From Amycolatopsis bullii (GTDB lineage: Bacteria > Actinomycetota > Actinomycetes > Mycobacteriales > Pseudonocardiaceae): 64,000 nt of DNA. Below the pieces are notes generated by a model, which did no database searches, had not been told where the DNA came from, and saw nothing but the letters and a program-made list of their open reading frames with translations. Below are positions 1 to 7,968 of this stretch, in pieces; positions within the stretch are counted from its first letter, which is position 1; each line of letters opens with the position of its first letter. Made by a program: the position numbers and the translations under genes. The DNA lies in NCBI RefSeq assembly GCF_014654205.1, contig NZ_BNAW01000007.1, positions 186,001 to 250,000 of the forward strand, given 5' to 3'.

Positions 1-211
1 CTTCTCCGACCAGCCGTACTGGGGCGACCGGGTGGCGCGGCTCAGCGCCGGCCCGGAACCACTGCCGCTCGCGCACCTCGACGTCGACGTGCTGACCGCG
101 CGGCTGCGGGAGCTCACGGAAAACCCGCTGTTCCGGCGCGGCGCGCAGTACGTCGGTGCGCGCCTGCGAGCCGAGGACGGCGTCGCGCACGCGTGTTCGG
201 TGCTCGGATAG
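1..211 (+). CDS. Glycosyltransferase family 1 (UGT-like), C-terminal fragment
   Basis: Only the last 69 codons are in the window; the frame is open from base 2 to a TAG at 209-211. The fragment begins FSDQPYWGDRV, which resembles the region just after the nucleotide-sugar signature of UDP- or sterol-glucosyltransferases of family GT1, where a (A/S)DQPFWG motif is typical. It ends in the usual short helical tail (TARLRELTENPLFRRGAQ). The substrate cannot be judged from this piece. The gene is convergent with the next one: its stop abuts the neighbouring stop with no spacer. Confidence 0.7.
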   Translation, partial: FSDQPYWGDRVARLSAGPEPLPLAHLDVDVLTARLRELTENPLFRRGAQYVGARLRAEDGVAHACSVLG

Positions 212-1201
212 TCAGGCGAAGAGCGCCAGCGCGAGGCCGCCGCCGACGATGAGCACGCAGGCCGCGATCGTCGTGCGGCGGTAGTGCAGGATCAGGGCCG
301 CGAACTCGCGCAGCAGCGCGCTCGGCAGGAAGTACCGGGCCGTCGGCGAGCCCGTGGCCTGGAACGGCAGGCCGAGCCGGCGGCACTCCACCGCCGTGCG
401 GAACACGTGGTAGTTGCTGGTCACCGCCACCACGCGACGTGCGCCCTCGGGCAGCAGCGCGGCCGAAAACCGGAGGTTCTCCTCGGTCGTGCGGGCCCGG
501 TCCTCACGGCGGATCCGGTCGTCCGGCACGCCGCGGTCCCGCAGGTAGGCGTGCATCGCCTCGGCTTCGGTGACCGTCTCGCCCGGTCCGCGCCCGCCGG
601 AGACGACCAGCAGCGGCGGCGTCGGTTCCCGGGCTTGGAGCCGCAGCGCGCGTTCGAGGCGCCCGGCGAGCAGCGGCGGCACGCGCTCGCCGTCCAGGCC
701 GCAGCCGAGCACGATGATCGCGTCGAACCCGCTGCGGCGCCCGATCCGGCTGTACACCACGGAGTACACCAGCAGCGACAGGAACAGGAACCCGAAGTAG
801 CCGGCCAGCAGGACCGCGATGGCGACGAGCGCCGAACCCCACCGGCCGAGCGGCGCGAAGGCCAGTGCCTCCAGCGCGAGCAGCCCGGCGCCGAGGCCCA
901 GTGACAACAGGTTCCCGGCGCTGCGCCCTTCCCACCGCCACATCCGCACGCCGTTGGCGATGAGCGCGGTGGGCAGCACGAGTGCGACGAGCACCGCCAC
1001 GACACCGAGCAACCCGGCCAGCACCGGCGTCAGCCACTCCAGGTGCAGCGCCGCGCGCAGCAGCCACAACGCGGTGAGCAGCAGCGCCAAGCCGAGCCAG
1101 ACGGCGTTGCCCAGCCGCCGCGGTTCGCGCGCCAGCCGGGCGGCGAACACGACGAGGGCCACCCCGGCGGCGACCGGCAGCACCGCACCGGCGACGTTCA
1201 C
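212..1201 (-). CDS. YdcF/SanA-type DUF218 membrane protein
   Basis: A 329-residue protein. The first 150 residues form about five hydrophobic segments, followed by a soluble DUF218 (YdcF/ElyC/SanA) domain from about residue 158 with the family signatures DAIIVLGCGLDG, VVSGGRGPGE, E-A-MHAYL, TTEENLRFS and VTSNYHVFR. One more hydrophobic segment closes the C-terminus. ElyC and SanA relatives are linked to envelope integrity and undecaprenyl-phosphate-dependent cell-wall synthesis; the exact reaction is not established. The GTG start at 1201 is supported by a strong GGAGGAGG ribosome-binding site a few bases upstream. The long N-terminal membrane region is typical of actinobacterial members. Confidence 0.8.
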   Translation of the reverse strand: MNVAGAVLPVAAGVALVVFAARLAREPRRLGNAVWLGLALLLTALWLLRAALHLEWLTPVLAGLLGVVAVLVALVLPTALIANGVRMWRWEGRSAGNLLSLGLGAGLLALEALAFAPLGRWGSALVAIAVLLAGYFGFLFLSLLVYSVVYSRIGRRSGFDAIIVLGCGLDGERVPPLLAGRLERALRLQAREPTPPLLVVSGGRGPGETVTEAEAMHAYLRDRGVPDDRIRREDRARTTEENLRFSAALLPEGARRVVAVTSNYHVFRTAVECRRLGLPFQATGSPTARYFLPSALLREFAALILHYRRTTIAACVLIVGGGLALALFA

Positions 1202-1263
1202 CCCGGCCTCCTCCCCATGCGGGCTCCAACCTAGCCGGAGGCCCCTCGGAAGGGTGATCTGGC

Positions 1264-1638
1264 ATGGTGGACGGCGTGACCGATCGTCGACCGGCGTTCG
1301 TGCTGCACGAGCACTTCCGCCCGCGGCACCACTTCGACCTGCGGCTGGAGGAGGACGGCGTGCTGCGGTCGTGGGCGGTGCCCCGCGGTCTCCCGCCGGA
1401 CCCGGCAGGCGACCGGCTGGCGGTCGCCGTGCCCGACCACGCCCTCGACCACCTGGCCTACGAGGACGAGACGAAGAAGATCGCCGACACCGGCTGGTGG
1501 GAGGAGCACGACCGCACGGCCAAGCGCATCCTGTTCACCCTGCACGGCCGGTCGGGCGCGGTCCGGTACGCGCTGATCCGCACGGCGCGTGACTGGCTTC
1601 TGCACCGCACCCGCGACCAGCCCGGCCCGGTTCGCTGA
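1264..1638 (+). CDS. Stand-alone LigD-type 3'-phosphoesterase domain
   Basis: A 124-residue protein consisting only of the phosphoesterase (PE) domain found at the N-terminus of many bacterial LigD DNA ligases, which trims 3'-phosphate or ribonucleotide ends during non-homologous end joining. It shows the FVLHEHF and HHFDLRLEEDG motifs, whose His and Asp residues bind the catalytic metal, then SWAVPRGLP and the VPDHALDH histidine. No ligase or polymerase domain follows; the next gene is unrelated. The ATG at 1264 has a GGAAGGG site about 6 nt upstream; a GTG at 1276 is a weaker alternative. It probably supports repair with ligases encoded elsewhere. Confidence 0.87.
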   Translation: MVDGVTDRRPAFVLHEHFRPRHHFDLRLEEDGVLRSWAVPRGLPPDPAGDRLAVAVPDHALDHLAYEDETKKIADTGWWEEHDRTAKRILFTLHGRSGAVRYALIRTARDWLLHRTRDQPGPVR

Positions 1639-1711
1639 CCGGAACCAGCGTGATCAGAGCCGGGACTCGCGTGATCAGACCCGTAACTGGCGTGATCGGG
1701 GCCGGAACCGG
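1639..1711. repeat. 21-nt tandem repeat, three copies plus a partial
   Basis: Copies lie at 1639-1659, 1660-1680 and 1681-1701, with a partial copy at 1702-1711. Each has the layout CCGgaAC then CGTGATC, with period exactly 21. The array begins directly after the stop codon of the phosphoesterase gene and runs into the convergent DUF998 gene, whose last codons are encoded by the third copy. The core TGATCAG is near-palindromic. Confidence 0.9.
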
Positions 1712-2388
1712 ACCCCGGTCGGCATCGCCCGGTGGGCCCAGTACCCCAGAACTCCCAGCAGCACGATCTCCAGGACCATCATCAGCCGCTCCACCAGGCC
1801 CGTCGCCACCGTCGGCAGGTGGCCGCCGAAGATGACGTTCACCGCGAACGGGACGATGAACGGCAGGTAGAACGGGATCGCCGCCAGCGCCAGCCGCCGC
1901 GACCACGTCGCGCACCGCCGCCAGCGCGGGTCGTCGCGGTGGCGGCGGCCCAGCGCCCAGCCGACCACCGGCAGGCTCAGGCACGTCACCGCCGAGGCGT
2001 AGAGGTGGATCTTGCCCGTCGCGGTGATCGCGCCGCCCTGCGGGTCCTTCGCGAACACCGCGACCGCCAGCAGGCTCACGCACCACAGCGCTTTCGCCGC
2101 CACCAGCGCCGGGTTGGCCAGCAGGCCACGACGGTGGAGCGCGACCAGCAGCAGCGCCGAGCCGGTGCTCGTGAGCAGGAGCGCGCCGTCCCACAGCCAG
2201 CGGCCGCGGCTCAGCGCGTAGTCGCTGAGCATCGTGGTGACCGGGTCGAGGGGGGCGAGCCGGCGGTCGACGTGCAGCACGGCGAGCAGGACGACGGCGC
2301 CGAGAAACGCGGTGAGCGCCCCGGGGACGAGCAGGCGGGCGCGCAGGCGGGGACGGACGGGTGCGGGACACAGCATGTAGGGAGACAC
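1675..2388 (-). CDS. DUF998 family membrane protein
   Basis: A 237-residue polytopic protein with about six hydrophobic segments. The conserved DUF998 feature is visible near residue 50 (DPVTTMLSDYALSRGRW), followed by membrane helices and an Arg-rich cytoplasmic tail. Function is unknown for the family. The start is uncertain: a GTG at 2388 gives the longest form, but a GGAG lies about 11 nt before an ATG at 2376, which could be the true start. The last codons are formed by the 21-nt tandem repeat. It lies about 100 nt downstream of the NAD kinase gene on the same strand and could be the last gene of that transcript. Confidence 0.75.
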   Translation of the reverse strand: MSPYMLCPAPVRPRLRARLLVPGALTAFLGAVVLLAVLHVDRRLAPLDPVTTMLSDYALSRGRWLWDGALLLTSTGSALLLVALHRRGLLANPALVAAKALWCVSLLAVAVFAKDPQGGAITATGKIHLYASAVTCLSLPVVGWALGRRHRDDPRWRRCATWSRRLALAAIPFYLPFIVPFAVNVIFGGHLPTVATGLVERLMMVLEIVLLGVLGYWAHRAMPTGVRFRPRSRQLRV

Positions 2389-2486
2389 TCCGGGGCGGTT
2401 CGGCTGGTTCAGGCGCAGCCGCGCACGCTACCCGTGACCTTTCCGTGACCATGGCCGACGCGCCCGCGCTGTGACACAGGACACCG

Positions 2487-3353
2487 TCAGTGGTCGCCGT
2501 CCTGGGGGATTTCGGCCGAATCGGTGAGCCGCAGCTTGCGCCGGGCGCGCTGGTAGAACGTCGTCATCCCGAGCCGGACCACCCGCGCCGCGCTGGGCCG
2601 GCCGCGCAGGTCGAGCCGTTCGCCGGGGGAGACGTACCCCTCGACCTGGCCGTCGACCTCCACGGCGAGCCGTCCGCTGGTGGGCAGCAGCTCCAGGGTG
2701 ACCTCGTCGTGCACCGAGAGCACCACGCCCCGGCTGTACGCCGAATGCGGTGCCGCCGGCGTCACCAGCAGCGCTTCCACCGACGGGCTCGTGATCGGGC
2801 CGCCCGCCGAGAAGCTGTACGCCGTCGAGCCGGTGGGCGTCGCCACGACCACCGCGTCGGCCGAGTAGCTCACGAACGGCTGACCGCCGACGCGGACCGC
2901 GACCACCGCGCTGCCGTCGCCGGGCACCCGCACCACCGCGATGTCGTTGAACGCCGTGATCCGGCGCCCCTGCAGCACCGCGTCCACGGCCAGCCGCGGC
3001 TCGACCGTGAACTGGTGGCCGTCGATGGCCGAGAGCGCCCCGGGCAGGTCCGGCACGTCGACCTCGGCCAGGAAGCCGAGCTTGCCGAGGTTCACCCCGA
3101 GCACCGGCGCGCGCTGCCCGTCGGCCAGCCGCATGGCCCGCAGCATCGTGCCGTCGCCGCCCAGGCTGACCAGCAGGTCGGCCCGCCGCCCGAGCTCTTC
3201 GGCCGACACGCCCTTCGCCGCGCAGTTCAGCCGGGCGATCTCGTCTTCGATGCCGAGGATTTCGATCTTCCGGTTGCCCGCCCAGCCGAGCACGGCTTCG
3301 ACGGCGGCCGCGGAGTCGCGGCGAGGGTGCAGCACGAGTCCCGCGGAGTGCAT
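2487..3353 (-). CDS. nadK: NAD kinase (probable extra copy)
   Basis: A 288-residue ATP-NAD kinase that makes NADP from NAD. It has the GGDGTML nucleotide-binding motif near residue 67, the LGVNLGKLGFLAEV strand, the NDIAV asparagine-aspartate pair and PTGSTAYSFSAGGP. Length fits the family. In most actinobacteria the housekeeping nadK lies between tlyA and recN. Here it follows the EthA-like monooxygenase by 30 nt on the same strand, so it is probably an operon-linked second copy supplying NADPH precursor to the P450, SDR and monooxygenase upstream; that link is inference. No strong ribosome-binding site is visible before the ATG. Confidence 0.9.
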   Translation of the reverse strand: MHSAGLVLHPRRDSAAAVEAVLGWAGNRKIEILGIEDEIARLNCAAKGVSAEELGRRADLLVSLGGDGTMLRAMRLADGQRAPVLGVNLGKLGFLAEVDVPDLPGALSAIDGHQFTVEPRLAVDAVLQGRRITAFNDIAVVRVPGDGSAVVAVRVGGQPFVSYSADAVVVATPTGSTAYSFSAGGPITSPSVEALLVTPAAPHSAYSRGVVLSVHDEVTLELLPTSGRLAVEVDGQVEGYVSPGERLDLRGRPSAARVVRLGMTTFYQRARRKLRLTDSAEIPQDGDH

Positions 3354-3383
3354 GTCAGCGGCCCCGGACCGGCGTTGAGAGCG

Positions 3384-4862
3384 TCATGCGCTCAGTTTGC
3401 CCCCTCCGGCGGCCGGTCGCCGCGAGAAGCGCAGCGCGCCGTCGTCGATCCGGCCGTGCCGCAGCTTGACCACGTCGTGCGCGTAGCTCATGCCCAGCTG
3501 CCACGGCGCCCGCGAACCCGCTTTCGGGAACTCGTCGATCGACCGCAGGACGTACCCGGCGTCGAAGTCCAGCAGCGGCCGCTCGGTGACCGCCGGGTCG
3601 TCGTTGACCGGCACGCACTGGTCGTAGCCGTGCCGGTCGAGGTGGCGCAGCAGCCGGACGACGTACTCGCCGACCAGGTCGGCCTTGAGCGTCCAGGACG
3701 CGTTCGTGTAGCCGATCGTGAAGGCGAAGTTCGGCACGCCGCTGAGCATCATGCCCTTGTAGGCCATGGTTTCCGGCAGCTTCACCGGGGCGCCGTCGAC
3801 CGCCAGCTCGATGCCGCCGAAGGCGAGCAGCCGCAGGCCGGTGGCGGTGACGACGACGTCCGCCTCGAGCTCGTCGCCCGATTCGAGGCGGATGCCGGTT
3901 TTCGTGAAGGACGCGATCCGGTCGGTGACGATCGAGGCGTCACCGCGCTTGATCGACCGGAACAGGTCGCCGTCCGGGACCAGGCACAGCCGCTGGTCCC
4001 AGGGCTGGTACCGCGGTTTGAAGTGGGTGTCGACGGCGAAGCCGGGTGGCAGCTGCTTCACCGTGGCCTTGCGGATGAGCGCCTTCACCACACCCGGGCG
4101 GCGCCGGCTGAGCTGGTAGATCAGCGTGCTCACCGCGACGTTCTTCCAGCGCGCGATCGGGTAGGCCAGCCGCGGGCCGAGGAGCCTGCGCAGCCGGTTG
4201 GCCAGCGCGTCCTCCGACGGCAGGGACAGGATGTAGGTGGGGGAGCGCTGCAGCATCGTCACGTGCGCGGCGCGGTCGGTCATCGCCGGGACGAGGGTCA
4301 CCGCGGTGGCGCCGCTGCCGATGACGACGACCTTCTTGCCGGTGTAGTCGAGGTCTTCGGGCCAGTGCTGCGGGTGGACGACCGTGCCGCCGAAGTTCTC
4401 GAGCCCGGGGAACTCCGGCGTGTGCCCGGCCGCGTAGTCGTAGTAGCCGCTGCACAGGTAGAGGAACTTCGCGGTGAACTCGGCGGATCGGCCGTCGTGC
4501 TCGGCCTCGACCGTCCACAGTGCGTCCTCGGTGGACCACGCGGCCCGGATCACCTTGTGCCCGAAGCGGATGTGGCGGTCGATGCCCGCGTCGGCCGCGG
4601 TGTCGCGGACGTACTTCAGGATCGACGGGCCGTCGGCGATGGCCTTCGCGTCGGTCCACGGCCGGAACCGGTAGCCGAGGGTCTGCATGTCCGAGTCGGA
4701 CCGGACTCCGGGGTAGCGGAACAGGTCCCAGGTGCCGCCGATCGCGTCGCGGGCTTCGAGGATCGCGTAGGTCTTGCGCGGGAACGCCGTGCGCAGGTGG
4801 TGGGCGGCGCCGACGCCGGACAGCCCGGCGCCGACGATCAGCACGTCGAGGTGTTCGGTCAC
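3384..4862 (-). CDS. ethA: EthA-like FAD-dependent Baeyer-Villiger monooxygenase
   Basis: A 492-residue flavoprotein strongly resembling Mycobacterium EthA (about 489 residues), which inserts oxygen next to ketones using NADPH and O2 and activates thioamide drugs. The first Rossmann motif GAGLSGVG lies at residues 11-18. The Baeyer-Villiger fingerprint reads FGGTVVHPQHWP, and the NADPH-binding motif is GSGATAV near residue 185. Shared EthA blocks include GGTWDLFRYPG, LQRSPTYI, WDQRLCLVP and AYKGMMLSG. The start is a GTG one base after the SDR stop, so the two are co-transcribed. In Mycobacterium ethA is regulated by EthR; here the TetR gene stands at the head of the operon instead. Confidence 0.9.
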   Translation of the reverse strand: MTEHLDVLIVGAGLSGVGAAHHLRTAFPRKTYAILEARDAIGGTWDLFRYPGVRSDSDMQTLGYRFRPWTDAKAIADGPSILKYVRDTAADAGIDRHIRFGHKVIRAAWSTEDALWTVEAEHDGRSAEFTAKFLYLCSGYYDYAAGHTPEFPGLENFGGTVVHPQHWPEDLDYTGKKVVVIGSGATAVTLVPAMTDRAAHVTMLQRSPTYILSLPSEDALANRLRRLLGPRLAYPIARWKNVAVSTLIYQLSRRRPGVVKALIRKATVKQLPPGFAVDTHFKPRYQPWDQRLCLVPDGDLFRSIKRGDASIVTDRIASFTKTGIRLESGDELEADVVVTATGLRLLAFGGIELAVDGAPVKLPETMAYKGMMLSGVPNFAFTIGYTNASWTLKADLVGEYVVRLLRHLDRHGYDQCVPVNDDPAVTERPLLDFDAGYVLRSIDEFPKAGSRAPWQLGMSYAHDVVKLRHGRIDDGALRFSRRPAAGGGKLSA

Positions 4863-4863
4863 G

Positions 4864-5715
4864 TCAAACCGCCTTCGTCCGCCGGGCGCGCCGCAGCACG
4901 CGGGTCAGCACGGCGTTGTAGTGGGTGGGGGTGATCCGGGCGAGCGCGTCGAACAGGTGGGCATCCGGGCCGACCAGGATGCGAGCTTTCCCGCGCTCGA
5001 CACCGGCGTGGATGATCTCCGCCGCCTTGTCCGGCGAAGTCATCGTCATCGCCTCGAACTGCGCGGCCATCTGTTCGTGGCTGCGGCCCCGGCCCTCGGG
5101 GTCACGGCGCACCCGGGCGTTGCGCGCGATGTTCGTCGTGATGCCGCCCGGGTGCACGGTGATCGCGCGGATGCCGGTGCCGCGCAGTTCCTGCCGCAGC
5201 GACTCGGTGAAGCCGCGGACGGCGAACTTCGCCGCGCAATACGCGCTCTGGTACGGCACCCCGAGCAGGCCGTAGACGCTGGAGGTGTTCACGATCGCGC
5301 CTTCGCCCTGCTCGACGAGGATCGGCAGGAACGCCCGCGTCCCGTGCACCACGCCGTGGAAGTTGATGTCGTGCAGCCAGTCGTCGTCCTCGGGCACCGC
5401 GTCGAGCACGGACGAGGTCACCGCGACACCGGCGTTGTTGAACACCGCGGCCAGCGGCGCCGGGAGCCACTCGCGGACCTCGGCGGCGAACCGCAGCTGG
5501 TCTTCGGCGTCGCGGACGTCGAGGACGCGCGTCAGCACCTTGCCGGGCAGCGCGGCCGCGGTGGCCTTCAGGCCGTCTTCGTCGACGTCGGCGAGCGCGA
5601 CCGGCGAGCCGAGCCGGGACAGCCGGGTGGCCAGCGCTCGGCCGATGCCCGACGCCGCGCCGGTGATCACGACCGGGCGGCCGGTCAAGCCGTGCCGGTC
5701 ACGGGGTCGTGACAT
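4864..5715 (-). CDS. Short-chain dehydrogenase/reductase
   Basis: A 283-residue classical SDR. The cofactor motif TGAASGIG is at about residues 18-25, DVRDAEDQ follows the third strand, NNAG is near residue 92, and the catalytic Ser and Tyr-x-x-x-Lys are seen in NTSSVYG and YQSAYCAAKFA. The C-terminal 60 residues are longer than in minimal SDRs and resemble the SDR of mycobacterial mymA-type operons. The ATG start overlaps the upstream hydrolase gene by 17 nt. It probably interconverts an alcohol and the ketone used by the following monooxygenase; the substrate is unknown. Confidence 0.88.
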   Translation of the reverse strand: MSRPRDRHGLTGRPVVITGAASGIGRALATRLSRLGSPVALADVDEDGLKATAAALPGKVLTRVLDVRDAEDQLRFAAEVREWLPAPLAAVFNNAGVAVTSSVLDAVPEDDDWLHDINFHGVVHGTRAFLPILVEQGEGAIVNTSSVYGLLGVPYQSAYCAAKFAVRGFTESLRQELRGTGIRAITVHPGGITTNIARNARVRRDPEGRGRSHEQMAAQFEAMTMTSPDKAAEIIHAGVERGKARILVGPDAHLFDALARITPTHYNAVLTRVLRRARRTKAV

Positions 5716-6589
5716 CGCTGCTCCTCGCGTGCTGGTCGATCAGGTCGAGGATCGTCGGCCAGGCGTCTTTCGGCAGGTCGTGGCCCATGCCGCGGACGGT
5801 CTCCAGCCGGGCGCCCCGGATGGCGCGCGCGGTGGCCGCGCCGCCGGTGGGATGCACCATCCGGTCGCGGTCGCCGTGGATGACCAGCGTCGGTGCGGTG
5901 ATCTTCCGCAGCAGCGGCGTCCGGTTGCCCGACTTCATGATCGCGGCGAGCTGGCGGCCCACCCCGCCGGACGTCGGGTCGCGGTCCCAGCCCGTTCCGG
6001 CCAGCTCGCGCACGAACTCCTCGTCGAACGGGAAGCCGTGCGAGCCGATGTGGCGGAACATCCGGACGGCGCTTTCGACCGCCTCTTCGCGGGACTTCGG
6101 CGGCTTCGCGCCCATCATCCGCAACGTCGAGAGCGCGGGGCGGCCGAGCAGGCGCGAACCGGTCGTCGACATGATCGACGTCAGGGTGCGGATCCGGTCC
6201 GGGTACAGCGCGGCGGTGGTCTGGGAGATCATGCCGCCCATGGAGACCCCGGCGATGTGGGCGGTCTCGAGGTCGAGCGCGTCGAACAGGCCGATGGTGT
6301 CGGCGGCCATGTCCGTCAGGTCGTACTGCTGCGCGGGGAACCGTCCGGCCAGCATGCCGAGCAGGCTCGGCGGCCGGAACCGCGGGTGCGTCGAGCGCCC
6401 GGCGTCGCGGTTGTCGAACCGGATCACCTCGTACCCGCGCCCGGCGAGTTCCGCGCAGAAGGCGTCCGGCCAGCTGTGCAGCTGCTGGCCCAGCCCGGCG
6501 ACGAGGAGCAGCGGCTCGGCGCCGCTGTCCCCGATCCGTTCGTAGGCCAGGGAAATGCCCCGGCCGGTGTCGGCGATCTCTTCGGTCAC
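5699..6589 (-). CDS. Alpha/beta hydrolase
   Basis: A 296-residue alpha/beta-hydrolase. It shows the oxyanion region VAGLGQQLHSWP, the nucleophile elbow GVSMGGM (Ser), the acid loop HGDRDRMVHP (Asp) and the catalytic His in GMGHDLP. The GTG start at 6589 forms a 4-nt GTGA overlap with the P450 stop, which fixes the start; the frame stays open further upstream, but only as a by-product of GC bias. In the operon it would cleave the ester or lactone produced by Baeyer-Villiger oxidation, a sensible partner for the EthA-like enzyme. Confidence 0.88.
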   Translation of the reverse strand: MTEEIADTGRGISLAYERIGDSGAEPLLLVAGLGQQLHSWPDAFCAELAGRGYEVIRFDNRDAGRSTHPRFRPPSLLGMLAGRFPAQQYDLTDMAADTIGLFDALDLETAHIAGVSMGGMISQTTAALYPDRIRTLTSIMSTTGSRLLGRPALSTLRMMGAKPPKSREEAVESAVRMFRHIGSHGFPFDEEFVRELAGTGWDRDPTSGGVGRQLAAIMKSGNRTPLLRKITAPTLVIHGDRDRMVHPTGGAATARAIRGARLETVRGMGHDLPKDAWPTILDLIDQHARSSDVTTP

Positions 6590-7884
6590 GAGTTCCCTCC
6601 GGTGGTGCGGCGGCGCACGACCGCGCGGCCGCCCTTGGCGGGGGCGTAGGCCACGCCCCGCGAGTGCCAGCGTTCGCCGGGCGCTTCGGTCGGTACCAGC
6701 GTGAAGTCCCGCAGCAGGGTCCGCAGCACGACGGTCATCTCCATGGTCGCGAACGCGGCGCCGAGGCACCGGCGGGTGCCGCCGCCGAAGGGGATCCACT
6801 GGTAGAGGTCCGGGCGCGCGCCGGCGAAGCGGTGCGGGTCGAACGTGGCCGCGTCCGGGAAGACGGCGTCGTCGTCGTGGATCAAGGCGATGCTGACGAG
6901 GACCGCGTAGCCCTTCGGCAGCGTCCACCGGCCCAACTGGAAGCCGTCCTGCTTGACCTGCCGGGCGGTGAGGTCGATGACCGGGCGGCTGCGCTGGACC
7001 TCGAGGATGGTGGCGTCGAGCAGCTTGGTGTCGTCCGTCTCGGTGAGTTCCGCCAGCAGCGCGGGGTGACGCCGGAGGCGTTCCACGGCCCAGGCCAGCG
7101 TGGTCGCGGTCGTTTCGTGGCCCGCGGTGAGCAGGGTGAGGAGCTGATCGGAGATCTCTTCGCGGCTCAGTCCCGACCCGTCGTCGTAGCGGGTCTGCAG
7201 CATCATGGACAGGACGTCGTCTTTGCTTTCGGCACGGGCCTTGGCGATGAGGCGGTCGACGATGGCGTCGTACTCGCGGCGCATCCGTTCGAAGCGGCGC
7301 CACGGGTTGAAGCGGCCCTTCTTGGAGATGGGCAGCACGGCCAGCCGCGAGCCGAGGGTGACGAACGGCGGGAGCAACTCGCGCAGCTCGGCGAACTCGG
7401 CCCCTTCGGCGCCGAAGACGGCCCGCAGGATGGCGTTGAGGGTGATCCGCATCATCGACGGCAGCGTGGCGAAGGCGGTGTTCTCGGGCCAGGTCGCGAG
7501 TTCGCGGACGGTTTCTTCTTCGACGATCTGCTCGTACGCGGCGAGGCGGCGGCCGTGGAAGGGCGGGACGAGGAGCTTGCGCTGCCGTTTGTGCTCGTCG
7601 CCGGACAACGCGAACATCGACCGCGGCCCGAGCACGCGCCCGAGGTTGACCTCGAGGTTGTCGACGAGCTCCGGCCCGGAGGTGAACAGCTGCTTGATCT
7701 CGGCGGGGCTGCTGATCACCACGGCGTTGCCGAAGATCGGCACGTTGACGGTGAAGGCATCCCCGTAGCGGTCCTTGAGCCGCCGCAGGCCGCGCAGCGG
7801 CTGAGTCAGCGCATAGGCGCCCTGGACGGCGCGGGGCGCGGTCGGCCCCGGCGGCAGCGTCGCGGGGCGTGTCATGGTCGTCAT
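6586..7884 (-). CDS. Cytochrome P450
   Basis: A 432-residue P450. The I-helix oxygen-activation motif is AGHETT (254-259), the K-helix ExxR is EVQR (295-298), and the heme loop FGGGTRRCLG lies at 366-375 with the axial cysteine at 373. There is no N-terminal membrane anchor, so it is a soluble bacterial type that needs separate ferredoxin and reductase partners; none are encoded here. The ATG at 7884 is preceded by GGGAGGG; the open frame continues upstream through the divergent promoter but has no further support. First gene of the P450-hydrolase-SDR-EthA-nadK operon. Confidence 0.93.
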   Translation of the reverse strand: MTTMTRPATLPPGPTAPRAVQGAYALTQPLRGLRRLKDRYGDAFTVNVPIFGNAVVISSPAEIKQLFTSGPELVDNLEVNLGRVLGPRSMFALSGDEHKRQRKLLVPPFHGRRLAAYEQIVEEETVRELATWPENTAFATLPSMMRITLNAILRAVFGAEGAEFAELRELLPPFVTLGSRLAVLPISKKGRFNPWRRFERMRREYDAIVDRLIAKARAESKDDVLSMMLQTRYDDGSGLSREEISDQLLTLLTAGHETTATTLAWAVERLRRHPALLAELTETDDTKLLDATILEVQRSRPVIDLTARQVKQDGFQLGRWTLPKGYAVLVSIALIHDDDAVFPDAATFDPHRFAGARPDLYQWIPFGGGTRRCLGAAFATMEMTVVLRTLLRDFTLVPTEAPGERWHSRGVAYAPAKGGRAVVRRRTTGGNS

Positions 7885-7901
7885 CGACCCTCCCGGGAGG
7901 T

Positions 7902-7941
7902 GGTACGCGAGCGTACCGTCGGTACGGTACGCCGGTGTACC
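7902..7941. promoter_or_regulatory. Cluster of GGTAC/GTACC palindromes, probable TetR operator
   Basis: Between the divergent P450 and TetR genes lie two 16-bp palindromes: GGTACGCGAGCGTACC at 7902-7917 (perfect 7-bp arms) and an imperfect one at 7926-7941. Their centres are 24 bp apart, and a third perfect element, CGTACCGTCGGTACG, bridges them at 7912-7926. Overlapping repeats of this kind are typical of autoregulating TetR proteins that bind as paired dimers. Confidence 0.7.
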
Positions 7942-7968
7942 ATCCCGTTTCAAGAGGGGAGGTATACC

